64,000 nt of DNA from Actinomycetota bacterium (lineage in GTDB: Bacteria; Actinomycetota; Thermoleophilia; Gaiellales; Gaiellaceae): contig PKYN01000009.1 in NCBI GenBank assembly GCA_003132665.1, positions 103,207-167,206 on the forward strand, written 5' to 3'. Position numbers and translations under genes: made by a program. Of this stretch, positions 14,695-24,724 are shown piece after piece (positions within the stretch are counted from its first letter, which is position 1; the number at the start of each line of letters is the position of its first letter). The notes below the pieces were generated by a model. That model made no database searches. It was not told the origin of the DNA and saw nothing but the letters and a program-made list of their open reading frames with translations.

Positions 14695-16074
14695 CTAGGC
14701 GCTCGCCTGTTGCGACTTTGGCTGCGGTTCGTCATTTGGGTCGACTCGGGACTCTTCGGCCGCCGCGTCGCCCGCAGGGCCCTGGATCGCCTCGATACCG
14801 AACAACGCCGACAGCCCCTCAATCCACGCCGTCGCTTGACCCTGGTCCGCAAGGATGCGCGATCGGGTCATGGGCTGGTGTAGCACGACACCGGCGAAGT
14901 GCCGGAGTGCCTCCTCGGTCGCCTTGCTGTGGCCAGTGCGCTTCTGCGCGCGTGCCAGCTCGGCGTCGAGCAGATCGAGCACGTGCTTGCGCAGCGCGGC
15001 GAGCCCGGGGGCGACCTCGCGCACCCTGGCCGCAGCAGAGAACCGCTGGGTCGCGTCCGAGACGATGGCCTGGGCGTCGCCCATCGTCGCGAGGTCATCG
15101 ACTGCCGCGTGGATTCGGATCGTCTCGAGGTCGACGACGCTTACGCCCTCGAGGCCCGCGACGTCGGGGTTGATGTTGCGGGGGAGCCCGAGATCGATCA
15201 CGAGCGACGACGCGGGAACGGCTCGTTCGCTGGTTGTAAGGCGCAGCCTGCGCCCGCTGGCGGGCAGTTTCGCCCGTCCCGCGAGCAGCGTCGCCGCATC
15301 GAGGACGTAGTGGCGGGCGGTCGTGCACGAGACGATTACATCCGCAAGGGCGGCCTCGCGGGCGAAGTCCGCGCGAGGAACGAGGGCGAGGTCGTGACGT
15401 TCCGCAAAGCGGACGCCACCGTTGGACACGGAGTACGCGCGCACGTCGCGTACGCCACGCGCGCGCACGGCCGCCAGCGCGGCCGCCGCGTACCTGCCCG
15501 TACCTACCAGGAGCACGCGGGTCTCGCGCCAATCGCGGATCCTGCTGCTGGCCATGTCGAGCGCAACCCCGACGATCGAGCGGCCCTCCGCGTCGATGCC
15601 GGAGGAGTTCTTCACCAGGCGCGACGCTTCGAGCGCGCGCTGGAAGAGCGTTTCCAGCTCCGAACTTGCCGCGCCTTCGCGCTGGGCGTGCTCGAGTGCC
15701 CGCCGCACCTGCCCGGCGATCTCGTCCTCGCCCACCACGACGGACTCGAGTCCCGACGCGACGGCGAACAGGTGCTGGACGGCGACGGTATCGTGCCTGA
15801 AGGCCAGGGAATCCCGAAGTTCCCTCGGCGCCATGCCAGCGGCTTCGGCGATCGTCTCTACCACGGCGGCGACGGGGGACAGGCACGACCCGTCTGCGTC
15901 GGGCTCGAGGTCGAGATAGGCCTCGAACCTGTTGCAGGTGGCCACGATGACCGCGCCGCGGACGTTCCGATGGGCGCCGACCAGGCGGGGAGGCGTGATC
16001 TCGACCGTCGCCGACAGCCGCTCGAGCGTCGCGAACTCCGCGGTCTTGTGGCTCGCAGAGAGGCAGTAGAGCAC
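14695..16074 (-). CDS. hemA: glutamyl-tRNA reductase
   Basis: First committed step of the C5 heme pathway, reducing Glu-tRNA to glutamate-1-semialdehyde with NADPH. The 459-aa protein has SASHKTAEFATLERL at the N-terminus and the catalytic Cys47 in ATCNRFEAY, followed by the NADPH-binding region (VLLVGTGRYAAAAL, about 190) and C-terminal dimerisation helices. It is divergent from the rest of the heme cluster, which starts 61 bp away, so the two units probably share a control region. Confidence 0.95.
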   Translation of the reverse strand: MLYCLSASHKTAEFATLERLSATVEITPPRLVGAHRNVRGAVIVATCNRFEAYLDLEPDADGSCLSPVAAVVETIAEAAGMAPRELRDSLAFRHDTVAVQHLFAVASGLESVVVGEDEIAGQVRRALEHAQREGAASSELETLFQRALEASRLVKNSSGIDAEGRSIVGVALDMASSRIRDWRETRVLLVGTGRYAAAALAAVRARGVRDVRAYSVSNGGVRFAERHDLALVPRADFAREAALADVIVSCTTARHYVLDAATLLAGRAKLPASGRRLRLTTSERAVPASSLVIDLGLPRNINPDVAGLEGVSVVDLETIRIHAAVDDLATMGDAQAIVSDATQRFSAAARVREVAPGLAALRKHVLDLLDAELARAQKRTGHSKATEEALRHFAGVVLHQPMTRSRILADQGQATAWIEGLSALFGIEAIQGPAGDAAAEESRVDPNDEPQPKSQQASA

Positions 16075-16135
16075 AGGCCGAGTCTAGCGGCGGCCGCATC
16101 CTTGAAGGAGTAATCCCCTGGTCATCGCTTCTGGC

Positions 16136-17608
16136 ATGCTGGGCACTGTGGCACGGTCTCGACCTCGGGTCGTAATCGTCGGCGGCGGAGTCAGCGGTCT
16201 GGCGACGGCCTTCGACTTACATCGTCGCGTCGGTGCGGCGGCGCAGCTCACGCTGGTCGAAGCCGGGTCGCGGCTCGGTGGCAAGGTTGTTGCCGGACAG
16301 TTCAGCGGACACCTGGTCGATACGGGGCCCGACGCGATTCTTATGCGAGTCCCGGCGCTGACCGCCTTGCTCGACGAGCTCGGGCTGAGCGACCAGATCG
16401 TGCCTCAGGCCGCGCTCGGGGCGTATATCTGGTCGCGCGGCAAACTGCGCCGGCTTCCGGCCGGCACCATGTTCGGGGTTCCGGAGCGGCTGATTCCGCT
16501 GCTGAGCTCTCGTCTCCTGTCTCCTACGGGGCTGGCCCGAGCGGCCCTGGATCTGGTGCTGCCGCGCCGCGCTGTTCCCCAGCAGGATCTGTCGATCGCC
16601 GAGCTCATCGTCCCCAGATTGGGCCGGCAGGTGTTCGATCGGCTGGTCGACCCGCTGCTCGGTGGGGTGCACGCCGGCCGGGCCGCAGAGCTCAGCGCCC
16701 GTAGCACCGTGCCCGAGATCGAGGCCCTGGCGCGAAAAAACCGAAGCCTGTACCTGGGTCTACGGCGGCTGCGTCGCCACGCTCCGCCGACAACGGGTGG
16801 AGTGGTTCTGGCCAGCCTGTCCGGCGGACTGGGCCGCCTGGTCGCGGCGCTGGAGGCGCGTCTTGGCGCGGCCGACCTGCGCTTGAACAGCACCGTCCGC
16901 CGCGTCGTTCGCGACGGCGGCGGCTACCGGGTCGAGCTGGCCGACGGGACGAGCATCGCGGCCGACGCGGTCGTCCTGGCCACGCAGGCGTTCGTCAGCG
17001 CCAGGCTGCTCGCCGACCTGGCCCCGGACGCTACGACCCTGCTGGAGCAGATTCCCTACGTCGACGTCGCCACCGTCTGGTTGGCCTACCCGCGCTCGGC
17101 AGTAAGCCGACCGCTCGATGGCTCCGGCTTCCTCGTCCCCCCGCAGGAGGGCAAGCTCCTGGTGGGCTGCACCTGGGCGAGCGTCAAGTGGCCGGACCTG
17201 GCCGACGACGATCTCGTGTTGATCCGCGGCATGGTCGGTCGCCGCGGCGACCGTCGCTGGCTCGGCATGGACGACGAAGCGCTGGTGCGCGCCGTGCACG
17301 CCGAGTTGGTCGAGTCCATGGGCATGACCGCGAGTCCCGTCGATCAGCGCATCGATCGCTGGCCGCAGGCGATGCCGCAGTATCTCGTCGGGCACCGCGA
17401 GCGGCTCGATGCGCTGGACGCCGCGCTGCGCGACCAGCCCGGCCTGTACGTGACGGGCGCCGCCTATCGCGGCATCGGCCTGGCCAGCTGCGTGGCCGAC
17501 GCGGGGCGCGTCGGGGCGATCGCAGCTCAGCAGATCACTACCGATATCGCCCGGAAAGGCCCTCGACTCGCGGCCGACGATCGCCCGTCGAGCGAGGTGA
17601 CTTCATGA
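16136..17608 (+). CDS. hemY: coproporphyrinogen III oxidase (HemY/CgoX type)
   Basis: FAD-dependent oxidase forming coproporphyrin III (or protoporphyrin IX in the classical route). The dinucleotide-binding motif VVIVGGGVSGLATAFDL sits at residues 12-28, and the C-terminus has the FAD-contacting YRGIGLASCVADAGRVG. Length 490 aa is normal. Because hemQ and hemH lie in the same operon, the CgoX role in the coproporphyrin-dependent pathway is favoured. First gene of the operon; ATG 16136 or GTG 16148 are both possible. Its stop overlaps the next start (ATGA). Confidence 0.92.
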   Translation: MLGTVARSRPRVVIVGGGVSGLATAFDLHRRVGAAAQLTLVEAGSRLGGKVVAGQFSGHLVDTGPDAILMRVPALTALLDELGLSDQIVPQAALGAYIWSRGKLRRLPAGTMFGVPERLIPLLSSRLLSPTGLARAALDLVLPRRAVPQQDLSIAELIVPRLGRQVFDRLVDPLLGGVHAGRAAELSARSTVPEIEALARKNRSLYLGLRRLRRHAPPTTGGVVLASLSGGLGRLVAALEARLGAADLRLNSTVRRVVRDGGGYRVELADGTSIAADAVVLATQAFVSARLLADLAPDATTLLEQIPYVDVATVWLAYPRSAVSRPLDGSGFLVPPQEGKLLVGCTWASVKWPDLADDDLVLIRGMVGRRGDRRWLGMDDEALVRAVHAELVESMGMTASPVDQRIDRWPQAMPQYLVGHRERLDALDAALRDQPGLYVTGAAYRGIGLASCVADAGRVGAIAAQQITTDIARKGPRLAADDRPSSEVTS

Positions 17609-18756
17609 CTGAGGCTGCGGCACCCCGCGCCCGGCCTGACTTTGCGCACCGGCCGATGCTGGTCTTCTGGGAGGTCACACGCGCCTGCCAACTGGCCTGC
17701 AAGCACTGCCGGGCGAGTGCCACCTCGAGCGCGCTCCCCGGTGAGCTCAGCGGCGCGGAGGGCCGCGACCTGATCGACCAGGTCGCCGGCTTCGGGCACC
17801 CCTACCCGATCCTCGTGCTCACCGGCGGTGACTGCCTGCTGCGCCCCGACCTGTTCGATCTGGTCGGGCACGCGAGAGAGCTCGGCCTGCCCGTGGCGCT
17901 CTCGCCGTCGGTCACGCCGTCGCTGACTCCACAGATGATCGAGCGGATGGTTTCAAGCAGTGTCACGGCCGTCTCGATCAGTCTGGACGGCGCGCTGGCC
18001 CCCACGCACGACTGGCTACGCGGCGTCCCGGGCCACTTCGAGCGCACTATCGAGGCGATCGGTGCGCTGGCCGCGGCCGGGCTGACCGTCCAGGTCAACA
18101 CCACGGTGATGCGGGCCAACCTTGACGAGCTCGCCGACATCGCGGAGCTGATCTCGCGCGCGGCAGCGCACATCTGGGAGGTCTTCTTCCTGGTTCAGGT
18201 CGGGCGCGGGGTCGCCAGCGACGCGATCAGCCCGGCCGAGCACGAGGACGTCTGCCATTTCCTCTACGACGCCTCGCAGTACGGGCTTATCGTCCGCACG
18301 GTCGAGGCCCCGTTCTTCCGCCGCGTCGTGGCCTGGCGCCGGGCGGGGCAGCCCGCCCCGGCCGGCGATCTGTACCTGGAGATGTCCGGAAAGCTCGAAA
18401 CCCTGATGGGACCGGCGACGGGGCGACCCAGGGCGCAGACGGCATCCACCCGCGACGGCAAGGGGATCCTCTTCGTCGCCCATGACGGCGAGGTCAACCC
18501 GGCCGGGTTCCTGCCCCTGCCGCTCGGCAATGTGCGCGACGAGCCGATTGCGGCGATCTACCGCGACCACCCGTTGCTGCGCCGGATCCGGGCCGCCGAC
18601 TTCACCGGTCGCTGTGGCGTCTGCGAGTACGCCGACCTGTGCGGCGGCTCGCGGGCTCGCGCCTTCGCCGCCAGCGGCGATCCACTTGGCGAGGACCCGG
18701 CTTGTCCCTACGTTCCGGCGGGTTGGTCAGAGTCGGCAGCGGATGGCGCGGACTAG
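17605..18756 (+). CDS. radical SAM/SPASM protein in the heme operon
   Basis: A 383-aa radical S-adenosylmethionine enzyme. The 4Fe-4S-SAM motif is CQLACKHC near residue 30, followed by LTGGDCLLRPD. A C-terminal SPASM-like Cys cluster (GRCGVCEYADLCGG and a later ACPY) can hold auxiliary iron-sulfur clusters. It resembles AhbC/AhbD/NirJ-type tetrapyrrole enzymes and the peptide-modifying MftC group. Start ATG 17605 overlaps the cgoX stop and follows GAGGTGA. Embedding in the operon strongly suggests a tetrapyrrole substrate, but HemQ already supplies the decarboxylation, so its exact step is unclear. Confidence 0.85.
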   Translation: MTEAAAPRARPDFAHRPMLVFWEVTRACQLACKHCRASATSSALPGELSGAEGRDLIDQVAGFGHPYPILVLTGGDCLLRPDLFDLVGHARELGLPVALSPSVTPSLTPQMIERMVSSSVTAVSISLDGALAPTHDWLRGVPGHFERTIEAIGALAAAGLTVQVNTTVMRANLDELADIAELISRAAAHIWEVFFLVQVGRGVASDAISPAEHEDVCHFLYDASQYGLIVRTVEAPFFRRVVAWRRAGQPAPAGDLYLEMSGKLETLMGPATGRPRAQTASTRDGKGILFVAHDGEVNPAGFLPLPLGNVRDEPIAAIYRDHPLLRRIRAADFTGRCGVCEYADLCGGSRARAFAASGDPLGEDPACPYVPAGWSESAADGAD

Positions 18757-18809
18757 CCGCCGACCGGGCACGATCACGCCCACAGGGGGCTCGAGAGCAC
18801 TGGGTCATA

Positions 18810-19976
18810 ATGTGCGCCATGCTCCTCGGCCCGTCCCATCCCCTGCATGCGGACGCTACGGCGCAAGCCAGGCTGACCGGCGCCCTGACAGGAAACCAAC
18901 CCGAGATCACGCCGGTCTGGTTCATGCGCCAGGCCGGTCGCTCCCTGCCGGAGTACCGGGCGCTCCGGGTTGGCAACCAGATGCTGGACGCCTGCCTTTC
19001 GCCCACGTTGGCGAGCGAGATCACGCTTCAGCCGGTGCGGCGTCACGGCGTGGACGCCGGCATCTTCTTCAGCGACATCGTCGTGCCGCTCCGGCTCGTG
19101 GGCGTGGATGTCCGGATCGAGCCTGGCACGGGCCCGGTCTTCGGCCAACCGCTGGAGGGTGGGCGCGAGGTCGCGGCACTGACACGCATCGATCCGCGCG
19201 ACGTGATCGCCGCGGGAGAGCCGGTCTGGGAGGCGGTCGCCCTCGCCGTCTCGATGCTGCGTTCGCTCGGCGCTGAGCGAGGCGAGCCGCTGCCGCTGAT
19301 CGGATTCGCCGGCGCACCGTTCACGCTGGCGGCCTACATGGTGGAGGGGCGCCCGTCGAAGGATCAGTGGGCCGCGCGCGCCCTCATGCACCGCGATCCG
19401 GCGGCCTGGTCGGCGCTGATGGAGTGGACGGCCGATCTGACCGGGCTCTTCCTGCGCTGCCAGGTGGAAAACGGCGCCAGCGCCGGCCAGCTCTTCGACA
19501 CCTGGGCCGGAAACCTGTCCGCGGATGACTACGTGCGCTATGCCGCGCCCGCTACGAGTCAGGCGCTCTCCCATCTCCGCGACCTCACCTACCACCCCGG
19601 CCCGGCAGCGGATGAACGCGAACGACCGGTGCCGATCATTCACTTCGGGCTCGGCACGGGCGAGCTGCTCGGCGCCATGCGCGACGTCGGCGTCGATGCG
19701 CTGGGCATCGACTATCGCATTCCCCTCGACGAGGCCAACCGGCGCCTCGGCGGCGCCGTCGCCCTCCAGGGCAATCTCGATCCGAGCATGCTCGCCGCGC
19801 CCGACGACGTCCTCACCAGGGCCGTGATTGACGTCCTGGAGCGCGGTGCGCCCGCACCCGGGCACGTGTTCAACCTCGGCCACGGCGTCCCCGCCGCGGC
19901 CGATCCGGATGTTCTCAGCCGGGTCGTGACGCTGGTGCACGAATGGCGTCGGCCCGCCGGTGCCGCTGATGCCTAG
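18810..19976 (+). CDS. hemE: uroporphyrinogen decarboxylase
   Basis: Removes four acetate carboxyls from uroporphyrinogen III to give coproporphyrinogen III. The first UroD signature PVWFMRQAGRSLPEYR is near the N-terminus, with the substrate-shielding FAGAPFTLAAYMVEG and a C-terminal FNLGHGV. About 388 aa. The open frame runs upstream to 18639, but that stretch is shadow of the preceding gene; ATG 18810 or 18819 begins just before the conserved fold, leaving a 53-bp gap, the largest in the operon. Confidence 0.94.
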   Translation: MCAMLLGPSHPLHADATAQARLTGALTGNQPEITPVWFMRQAGRSLPEYRALRVGNQMLDACLSPTLASEITLQPVRRHGVDAGIFFSDIVVPLRLVGVDVRIEPGTGPVFGQPLEGGREVAALTRIDPRDVIAAGEPVWEAVALAVSMLRSLGAERGEPLPLIGFAGAPFTLAAYMVEGRPSKDQWAARALMHRDPAAWSALMEWTADLTGLFLRCQVENGASAGQLFDTWAGNLSADDYVRYAAPATSQALSHLRDLTYHPGPAADERERPVPIIHFGLGTGELLGAMRDVGVDALGIDYRIPLDEANRRLGGAVALQGNLDPSMLAAPDDVLTRAVIDVLERGAPAPGHVFNLGHGVPAAADPDVLSRVVTLVHEWRRPAGAADA

Positions 19977-20036
19977 CCGTGATAGCGGTCGTCGCGGGCG
20001 CCGCCGGGGTGGGGAATGCGGCGGGTTGGGGGAAGA

Positions 20037-20726
20037 ATGGGAGGTATGAGCGAAACTCCGGCAGGGTACGCCCTCTTCTCCGTTCTCGGCAGGTCGTCGG
20101 CGCCTGCGGTCGCTTCTGCCACCGTCTCAGCTGAGGCGGCGAGCGATCTTGCCGGGCTTGTGGATTCCTTCGCGGCGCGCGGCGTGACTGTTCGAGGGTT
20201 TTACGACGTCTCGGGCATGCGCGCGGGCGCCGACGTCATGCTCTGGTTGCACGGCACGGTTCCCGAGGACTTGCAGGCCGCGCTGCGTGAGCTTCGCCGA
20301 AGCGAGCTCCTGGCGCCGCTTTCGCCCGTCTGGAGCGCAATGGGCGTTCACCGCGAGGCGGAGTTCAACAAGAGCCACGTGCCGGGCTTTTTGCGCGGCG
20401 AGCGGCCGCGCCACTGGCTTTGTCTCTACCCCTTCGTGCGGAGTTACGAGTGGTACCTGTTGCCGCCGGAGGAGCGCGCCCGGATGCTCAAAGAGCACGG
20501 GATGAAGGGAGCGGCCTTCCGCGGCGTCGTCGCCAACACCGTGTCCGCCTTCGCTCTCGGTGACTACGAGTGGCTCCTACCGATGGAGAGCGACGATTTG
20601 AGCGACCTGGTCGATCTGATGCGCGATCTTCGCGACACCGACGCCCGCCGTCACGTTCGCGAGGAGATCCCGTTCTTCACCGGGCGCCGCGTCACCCCTG
20701 GCGAGCTGACCGAGGTCCTCGCCTGA
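20037..20726 (+). CDS. hemQ: HemQ / ChdC, coproheme decarboxylase
   Basis: Converts coproheme III to heme b using peroxide, the last step of the monoderm (coproporphyrin-dependent) pathway. The chlorite-dismutase-like fold is recognisable from [20 protein letters not shown], holding the reactive Tyr region and the heme-ligand His, and from [18 protein letters not shown] 20037 follows GGGGGAAGA; ATG 20046 is nearly as good and a longer form from 20016 is unlikely. The stop overlaps the hemH start by one base. Its presence is the best evidence for a coproheme route here. Confidence 0.93.
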   Translation: MGGMSETPAGYALFSVLGRSSAPAVASATVSAEAASDLAGLVDSFAARGVTVRGFYDVSGMRAGADVMLWLHGTVPEDLQAALRELRRSELLAPLSPVWSAMGVHREAEFNKSHVPGFLRGERPRHWLCLYPFVRSYEWYLLPPEERARMLKEHGMKGAAFRGVVANTVSAFALGDYEWLLPMESDDLSDLVDLMRDLRDTDARRHVREEIPFFTGRRVTPGELTEVLA

Positions 20727-21967
20727 TGAAGACGCGCGACCTGCCTCAGGCGAATCGCGCCGCGCGCAAGCCCGATCCGGCCGGTTCGGTCTACCTCGCT
20801 CCCGGCGCACTCGTCCCCGCTGCTACCCCCGGCGCCCGGCAAGGCCCGGCGCACGTCGAAACTCCGACCGCCTACGACGCCGTGCTGCTCCTCGCCTTCG
20901 GAGGCCCCGAAGGCCCCGACGACGTCCTGCCGTTCCTGCACAACGTCACGCGCGGGCGGGGCGTCCCCGACGAACGCCTGGAGGCGGTGGCCGCTCATTA
21001 CCGCCACTTCGGCGGGGTGAGCCCGATCAACTCGCAAACTCGCGCTCTGCGAGCCGCTCTCGAGCTCGAGCTGAGCCGGCGGGGACTCGGCCTCCCGGTG
21101 CACTGGGGCAACCGCAACTCGGCGCCCTTCATCGGCGACGCGGTGCGCGAGGCCCATGCTGCCGGCCATCACCGCCTACTCGCGATCGCGACGAGCGCCT
21201 TCAGTTCGTACTCGAGTTGCCGTCAGTACCGCGAGGATCTCGCGGATGCGCTCGAGGATGCCGGGCTGGGATCCGAGCTCCAGATCGACAAGGTCCGGCC
21301 CTTCTTCGATCACCCAGGGTTTCTCGAGCCGATCATCGACGGCGTCCGCGGCGCCGTCGCGCTGGTGCGAGAGATAGTGCCCGGTCTCGATATCTCGCGC
21401 GAGCTCGAGCTGCTCTTCTGTACCCATTCGATCGCGCTCGCCGACGCGGCTCGGTCGGGACCACCCAAGGGCGAGTGGGGGGAAGGCGGCGCCTACGTGG
21501 CCCAGCACCTCGCCGCGGCAGAAGCCGTAGTGCAGCGGCTCGGCCACGACTCCGTGCCGTGGCGGCTCGTTTACCAGTCCCGCAGCGGGGCGCCCGGCGT
21601 GCCCTGGCTCGAGCCCGACGTCAACGCTGCCCTCGCTCTTCTTCCCGCCGCCGGGCGTCGCGCGGTGCTGCTCGTACCGCTCGGCTTCGTCAGCGATCAC
21701 CTGGAGGTGCTCTGGGACCTCGACGTCGAGGCGCTCGCGACCGCCCGCGATCTCGGTCTCGCCGCGCTTCGTACGCCCACCCCCGGTGTTCACCCGCTCT
21801 TCGTGGCCGGCCTCGCCGACCTGGTGGAGGAACGACTTCGTGGCATGCTCGCAGCCCGGCGTCCGCATTTGACCGACCTCGGCCCCTGGTACGACGTGTG
21901 CCGCCGCGGCTGCTGCGAGAGTGCGCGCTCCGGTTATCGCCCCGCGCTGGCGGGCCTGATCCCATGA
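20726..21967 (+). CDS. hemH: ferrochelatase (coproporphyrin type)
   Basis: Inserts ferrous iron into coproporphyrin III (CpfC role) given the HemQ and CgoX context. The 413-aa sequence shows LLLAFGGPEGPDDV, the catalytic His in FCTHSIA, and a C-terminal CRRGCC that may bind the [2Fe-2S] cluster known in actinobacterial enzymes. An N-terminal extension of about 45 residues before the fold is longer than usual. The ATG overlaps the hemQ stop (TGATG) and the stop overlaps hemC (ATGA). Confidence 0.93.
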   Translation: MKTRDLPQANRAARKPDPAGSVYLAPGALVPAATPGARQGPAHVETPTAYDAVLLLAFGGPEGPDDVLPFLHNVTRGRGVPDERLEAVAAHYRHFGGVSPINSQTRALRAALELELSRRGLGLPVHWGNRNSAPFIGDAVREAHAAGHHRLLAIATSAFSSYSSCRQYREDLADALEDAGLGSELQIDKVRPFFDHPGFLEPIIDGVRGAVALVREIVPGLDISRELELLFCTHSIALADAARSGPPKGEWGEGGAYVAQHLAAAEAVVQRLGHDSVPWRLVYQSRSGAPGVPWLEPDVNAALALLPAAGRRAVLLVPLGFVSDHLEVLWDLDVEALATARDLGLAALRTPTPGVHPLFVAGLADLVEERLRGMLAARRPHLTDLGPWYDVCRRGCCESARSGYRPALAGLIP

Positions 21968-22908
21968 GTCGGGTCATCCGCCTCGGGACGCGGGCGAGCG
22001 CGCTCGCGCTGGCGCAGTCCCGCGCCGTGGCGGCCGAGATCAGCGGCCGCGCGGGCGTCGAGGTCGAACTGGCTACCGTCACGACGCACGGCGACGTGTC
22101 CTCGGCCTCGCTCGCGACGATCGGGGGCAGCGGGGTCTTCGCAAGTGCGTTGCGCGAAGCCCTGCTCGCAGGCGAATGCGACGTCGTCGTCCACTCGTTC
22201 AAGGATTTGCCCACTGCATCGCAGCCCGGTCTGACCATCGCCGCGGTGCCGAAGCGAGAGGATGCGTGCGATGCGCTCTGCGCGCGCGACAGGCTCACGC
22301 TCGGCGAGCTCGCCCCGGGTGCGCGGGTAGGGACTGGTTCCCCTCGGCGCCGGGCCCAGGTCCTCACCGCCCGCCCCGACCTGACAGTCGCCGACATCCG
22401 CGGCAACGTCGATACGCGGCTGAGCAAGGTTCGCGCGGGGGAGTTCGACGCCGTCATCCTCGCCGCCGCCGGCCTCCGCCGGCTCGACCTCGCGCACGAG
22501 GCGGCGCAGCTATTCGAGCTCGCCGATTGGCCGACCGCCGCGGGCCAGGGGGCGCTCGCACTCGAGGCACGATCCGACGATGCGGACGCGGACCTGCTCG
22601 AGATCCTCGCGATGGTCGACGACGAGCCGTCTCGCATCACCGCCGGCGCCGAGCGCGCGGTTCTCGCCGGCCTCGAGGCCGGCTGCGCTGCACCGGTCGG
22701 TCTTACCGCTTCGCTGGCGCTCGACTCGCTGTCGATCCGCGCCTGTGTCTACAACCCCGACGGAACCCGCGTCATCATGTGTGAGCTGAGCCGCTCGCTC
22801 GAAGAGAGCAAGCGCCAGCAGGAGTCGTTGCGCCTCGCGGCCGACCTCGTTCGGGCGCTGTTCGATGACGGCGCCGCCGAGTTGGCGCCCGGCTGGGTAG
22901 GAACGTGA
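21964..22908 (+). CDS. hemC: porphobilinogen deaminase
   Basis: Polymerises four porphobilinogens into hydroxymethylbilane. The 314-aa protein begins with the family start IRLGTRASALALAQS and has HSFKDLPT, GTGSPRRRAQ and the dipyrromethane-cofactor Cys in EAGCAAPVG. The start overlaps the hemH stop by 4 bp and the stop overlaps hemD, implying coupled translation. Confidence 0.96.
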   Translation: MSRVIRLGTRASALALAQSRAVAAEISGRAGVEVELATVTTHGDVSSASLATIGGSGVFASALREALLAGECDVVVHSFKDLPTASQPGLTIAAVPKREDACDALCARDRLTLGELAPGARVGTGSPRRRAQVLTARPDLTVADIRGNVDTRLSKVRAGEFDAVILAAAGLRRLDLAHEAAQLFELADWPTAAGQGALALEARSDDADADLLEILAMVDDEPSRITAGAERAVLAGLEAGCAAPVGLTASLALDSLSIRACVYNPDGTRVIMCELSRSLEESKRQQESLRLAADLVRALFDDGAAELAPGWVGT

Positions 22909-23732
22909 CCATGCCGCCGCCGCGCCGCCCGGAGCAGAATCTCGCCGGCTGGCGCGTCCTCGTGCCGCGTTCGGGGCCCTGGGCGGAGCGGGTGGCAACG
23001 ATGCTCGAGGAACGCGGGGCACGCGCCGTGATCGTCCCGCTGATCGCGTACGAGCCACCGGCCGATCGGGGCCCGCTCGATCGGGCGCTCGAGCGGCTCG
23101 CCTGCGGGGCCTACGACTGGGTCGTCGTCACGAGCGCCGCGACCGCCGACGTGCTGGCCGCGGACACGCCCGCTGCGGAGCGCGCCCGCGTCCCTGCGAC
23201 CACGCGCTTCGCCGCGGTGGGCGAGGCGAGCGCAGACGCGCTGCGGGCGCGAGGCTTCGAGGTCGCCTACGTCCCGCGGGGCGAGGCGTCCGCACACAAT
23301 CTCGTCGAGAGCTGGCAGGCTGACGTGGGTGCCCTGGCCCCGGCTCGAATACTCGTCCTCCAATCCAACCTCGCTCTGGACAGCCTGGGCGAGCGGCTGC
23401 AAGAACTCGGGCACGCGGTTGACGTCGCCGTCGCTTACCGCACCGTGGAGCGGCCGCTGGATCCGACCATCGTGCAAAGCGTGCAGGCCGGCGGAATCGA
23501 CGCCGTGCTCGTGACCTCCGGTAGCGTCGCCCGCGCGATCGTACATCGGCTCGGGCCTCTTCCCTCCAGTACCGTCGTGGCGTCGATCGGTTCACGAACG
23601 AGCGCGGAAGCCCACGACGCGGGGCTTCGTGTCCATCTGACGGCGCCGATCCGGGATATGGAGGCTTTGGTCAGTGCCCTGGAGGCCTACGCTCCCCGGC
23701 GAACGAGTGAAAGCAAGGTGACGACCCCATGA
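22905..23732 (+). CDS. hemD: uroporphyrinogen III synthase
   Basis: Closes and inverts ring D of hydroxymethylbilane. The family is divergent, but WRVLVPRSGPWAERV, the hinge FAAVGEASADALRARGF, and a late VLVTSGSVARAI plus VASIGSRTSAEA are typical, as is the position between hemC and hemB. 275 aa from GTG 22905 (GTGA overlap with hemC); ATG 22911 is an alternative. Confidence 0.9.
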   Translation: MTMPPPRRPEQNLAGWRVLVPRSGPWAERVATMLEERGARAVIVPLIAYEPPADRGPLDRALERLACGAYDWVVVTSAATADVLAADTPAAERARVPATTRFAAVGEASADALRARGFEVAYVPRGEASAHNLVESWQADVGALAPARILVLQSNLALDSLGERLQELGHAVDVAVAYRTVERPLDPTIVQSVQAGGIDAVLVTSGSVARAIVHRLGPLPSSTVVASIGSRTSAEAHDAGLRVHLTAPIRDMEALVSALEAYAPRRTSESKVTTP

Positions 23733-24724
23733 GCGAATCCTTCCCCTCCATCCGTATGCGTCGGCTGCGACAGAATTCGGCCTTCCGTCGCCTGTTCTCG
23801 GAGACGCACGTGCTCCCCGCGCAGCTCGTCCTGCCGATGTTCGTGCGCGAAGGCCTCAGCGAGCCGTCACCCATTCCCTCGATGCCCGGCGTGATGCAGC
23901 ACTCGATCGACAGCCTGCGTTCCGCTGCGAGCGAGGCCGCCCGGCTCGGCCTCGGGGGGATCATGCTCTTCGGCGTCCCGGAGTCCCGCGACGCGACGGG
24001 ATCGGGCGCGACGGATCCCGCCGGCATTCTCAACGTTGCCACGAGGGCCGTCGCGTCTGAGGTGGGGGACGCCCTCGTCGTGCAGACCGACCTGTGCCTC
24101 GACGAATTCACCGACCACGGACACTGCGGCGTGCTCGCGCCGGATGGCTCGGTGGATAACGACGCGACGCTCGTCCGCTACCAGGAGGCGGCCGTGGTTC
24201 AGGCTGACGCCGGGTCACAACTCCTTGGGCTCTCGGGCATGATGGACGGCCAGGTCGGGGCGGTCAGGGCGGCGCTCGACGACGCCGGGCATGTCGAGAC
24301 CGCTGTGCTCGCCTACTCGGCGAAGTACGCCTCGGCCTTCTACGGTCCCTTCCGAGAAGCCGTCGAGTCGACGCTTAAGGGCGACAGGCGCACCTACCAG
24401 CTCGATCCGGCGAATCGACGCCAGGGCCTGCGCGAGGCGGCGCTCGATATTGCGGAAGGCGCGGACGTCGTGATGGTCAAGCCCGCCGGGGGGTATCTCG
24501 ACGTGGTCGCCGACCTGGCCGCCATGAGCCCGGTCCCCGTCTGGGCGTACCAGGTCTCGGGCGAATACTCGCTGCTCGAGGCGGCCGCCTCCAGGGGGTG
24601 GGTCGACCGTCGCCGCGCCATCGTAGAGTCCGTTCTCGGCATCCGACGCGCGGGCGCCGATGCCGTGATGACGTACTGGGCCGCCGAGCTGGCCGCGTGG
24701 ATCATCGACGGGGGCATCGAGTGA
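23729..24724 (+). CDS. hemB: delta-aminolevulinic acid dehydratase (porphobilinogen synthase)
   Basis: Condenses two 5-aminolevulinates to porphobilinogen. The 331-aa protein shows the RRLRQN start, both active-site Lys residues ([13 protein letters not shown] and [11 protein letters not shown]) and the metal loop [14 protein letters not shown]. That loop has Asp where zinc enzymes have a second Cys, so a Mg-dependent or mixed-type enzyme is likely. ATGA overlap with hemD; the stop overlaps hemL. Confidence 0.95.
   Translation: MSESFPSIRMRRLRQNSAFRRLFSETHVLPAQLVLPMFVREGLSEPSPIPSMPGVMQHSIDSLRSAASEAARLGLGGIMLFGVPESRDATGSGATDPAGILNVATRAVASEVGDALVVQTDLCLDEFTDHGHCGVLAPDGSVDNDATLVRYQEAAVVQADAGSQLLGLSGMMDGQVGAVRAALDDAGHVETAVLAYSAKYASAFYGPFREAVESTLKGDRRTYQLDPANRRQGLREAALDIAEGADVVMVKPAGGYLDVVADLAAMSPVPVWAYQVSGEYSLLEAAASRGWVDRRRAIVESVLGIRRAGADAVMTYWAAELAAWIIDGGIE

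Noticed and set aside
14899-16113. 404-aa plus-strand ORF
   Set aside because: Entirely antisense to hemA; Arg/Asp/Gly-rich composition is a GC-rich shadow.
18774-19940. 388-aa minus-strand ORF
   Set aside because: Antisense to hemE, which has clear UroD motifs; shadow frame.
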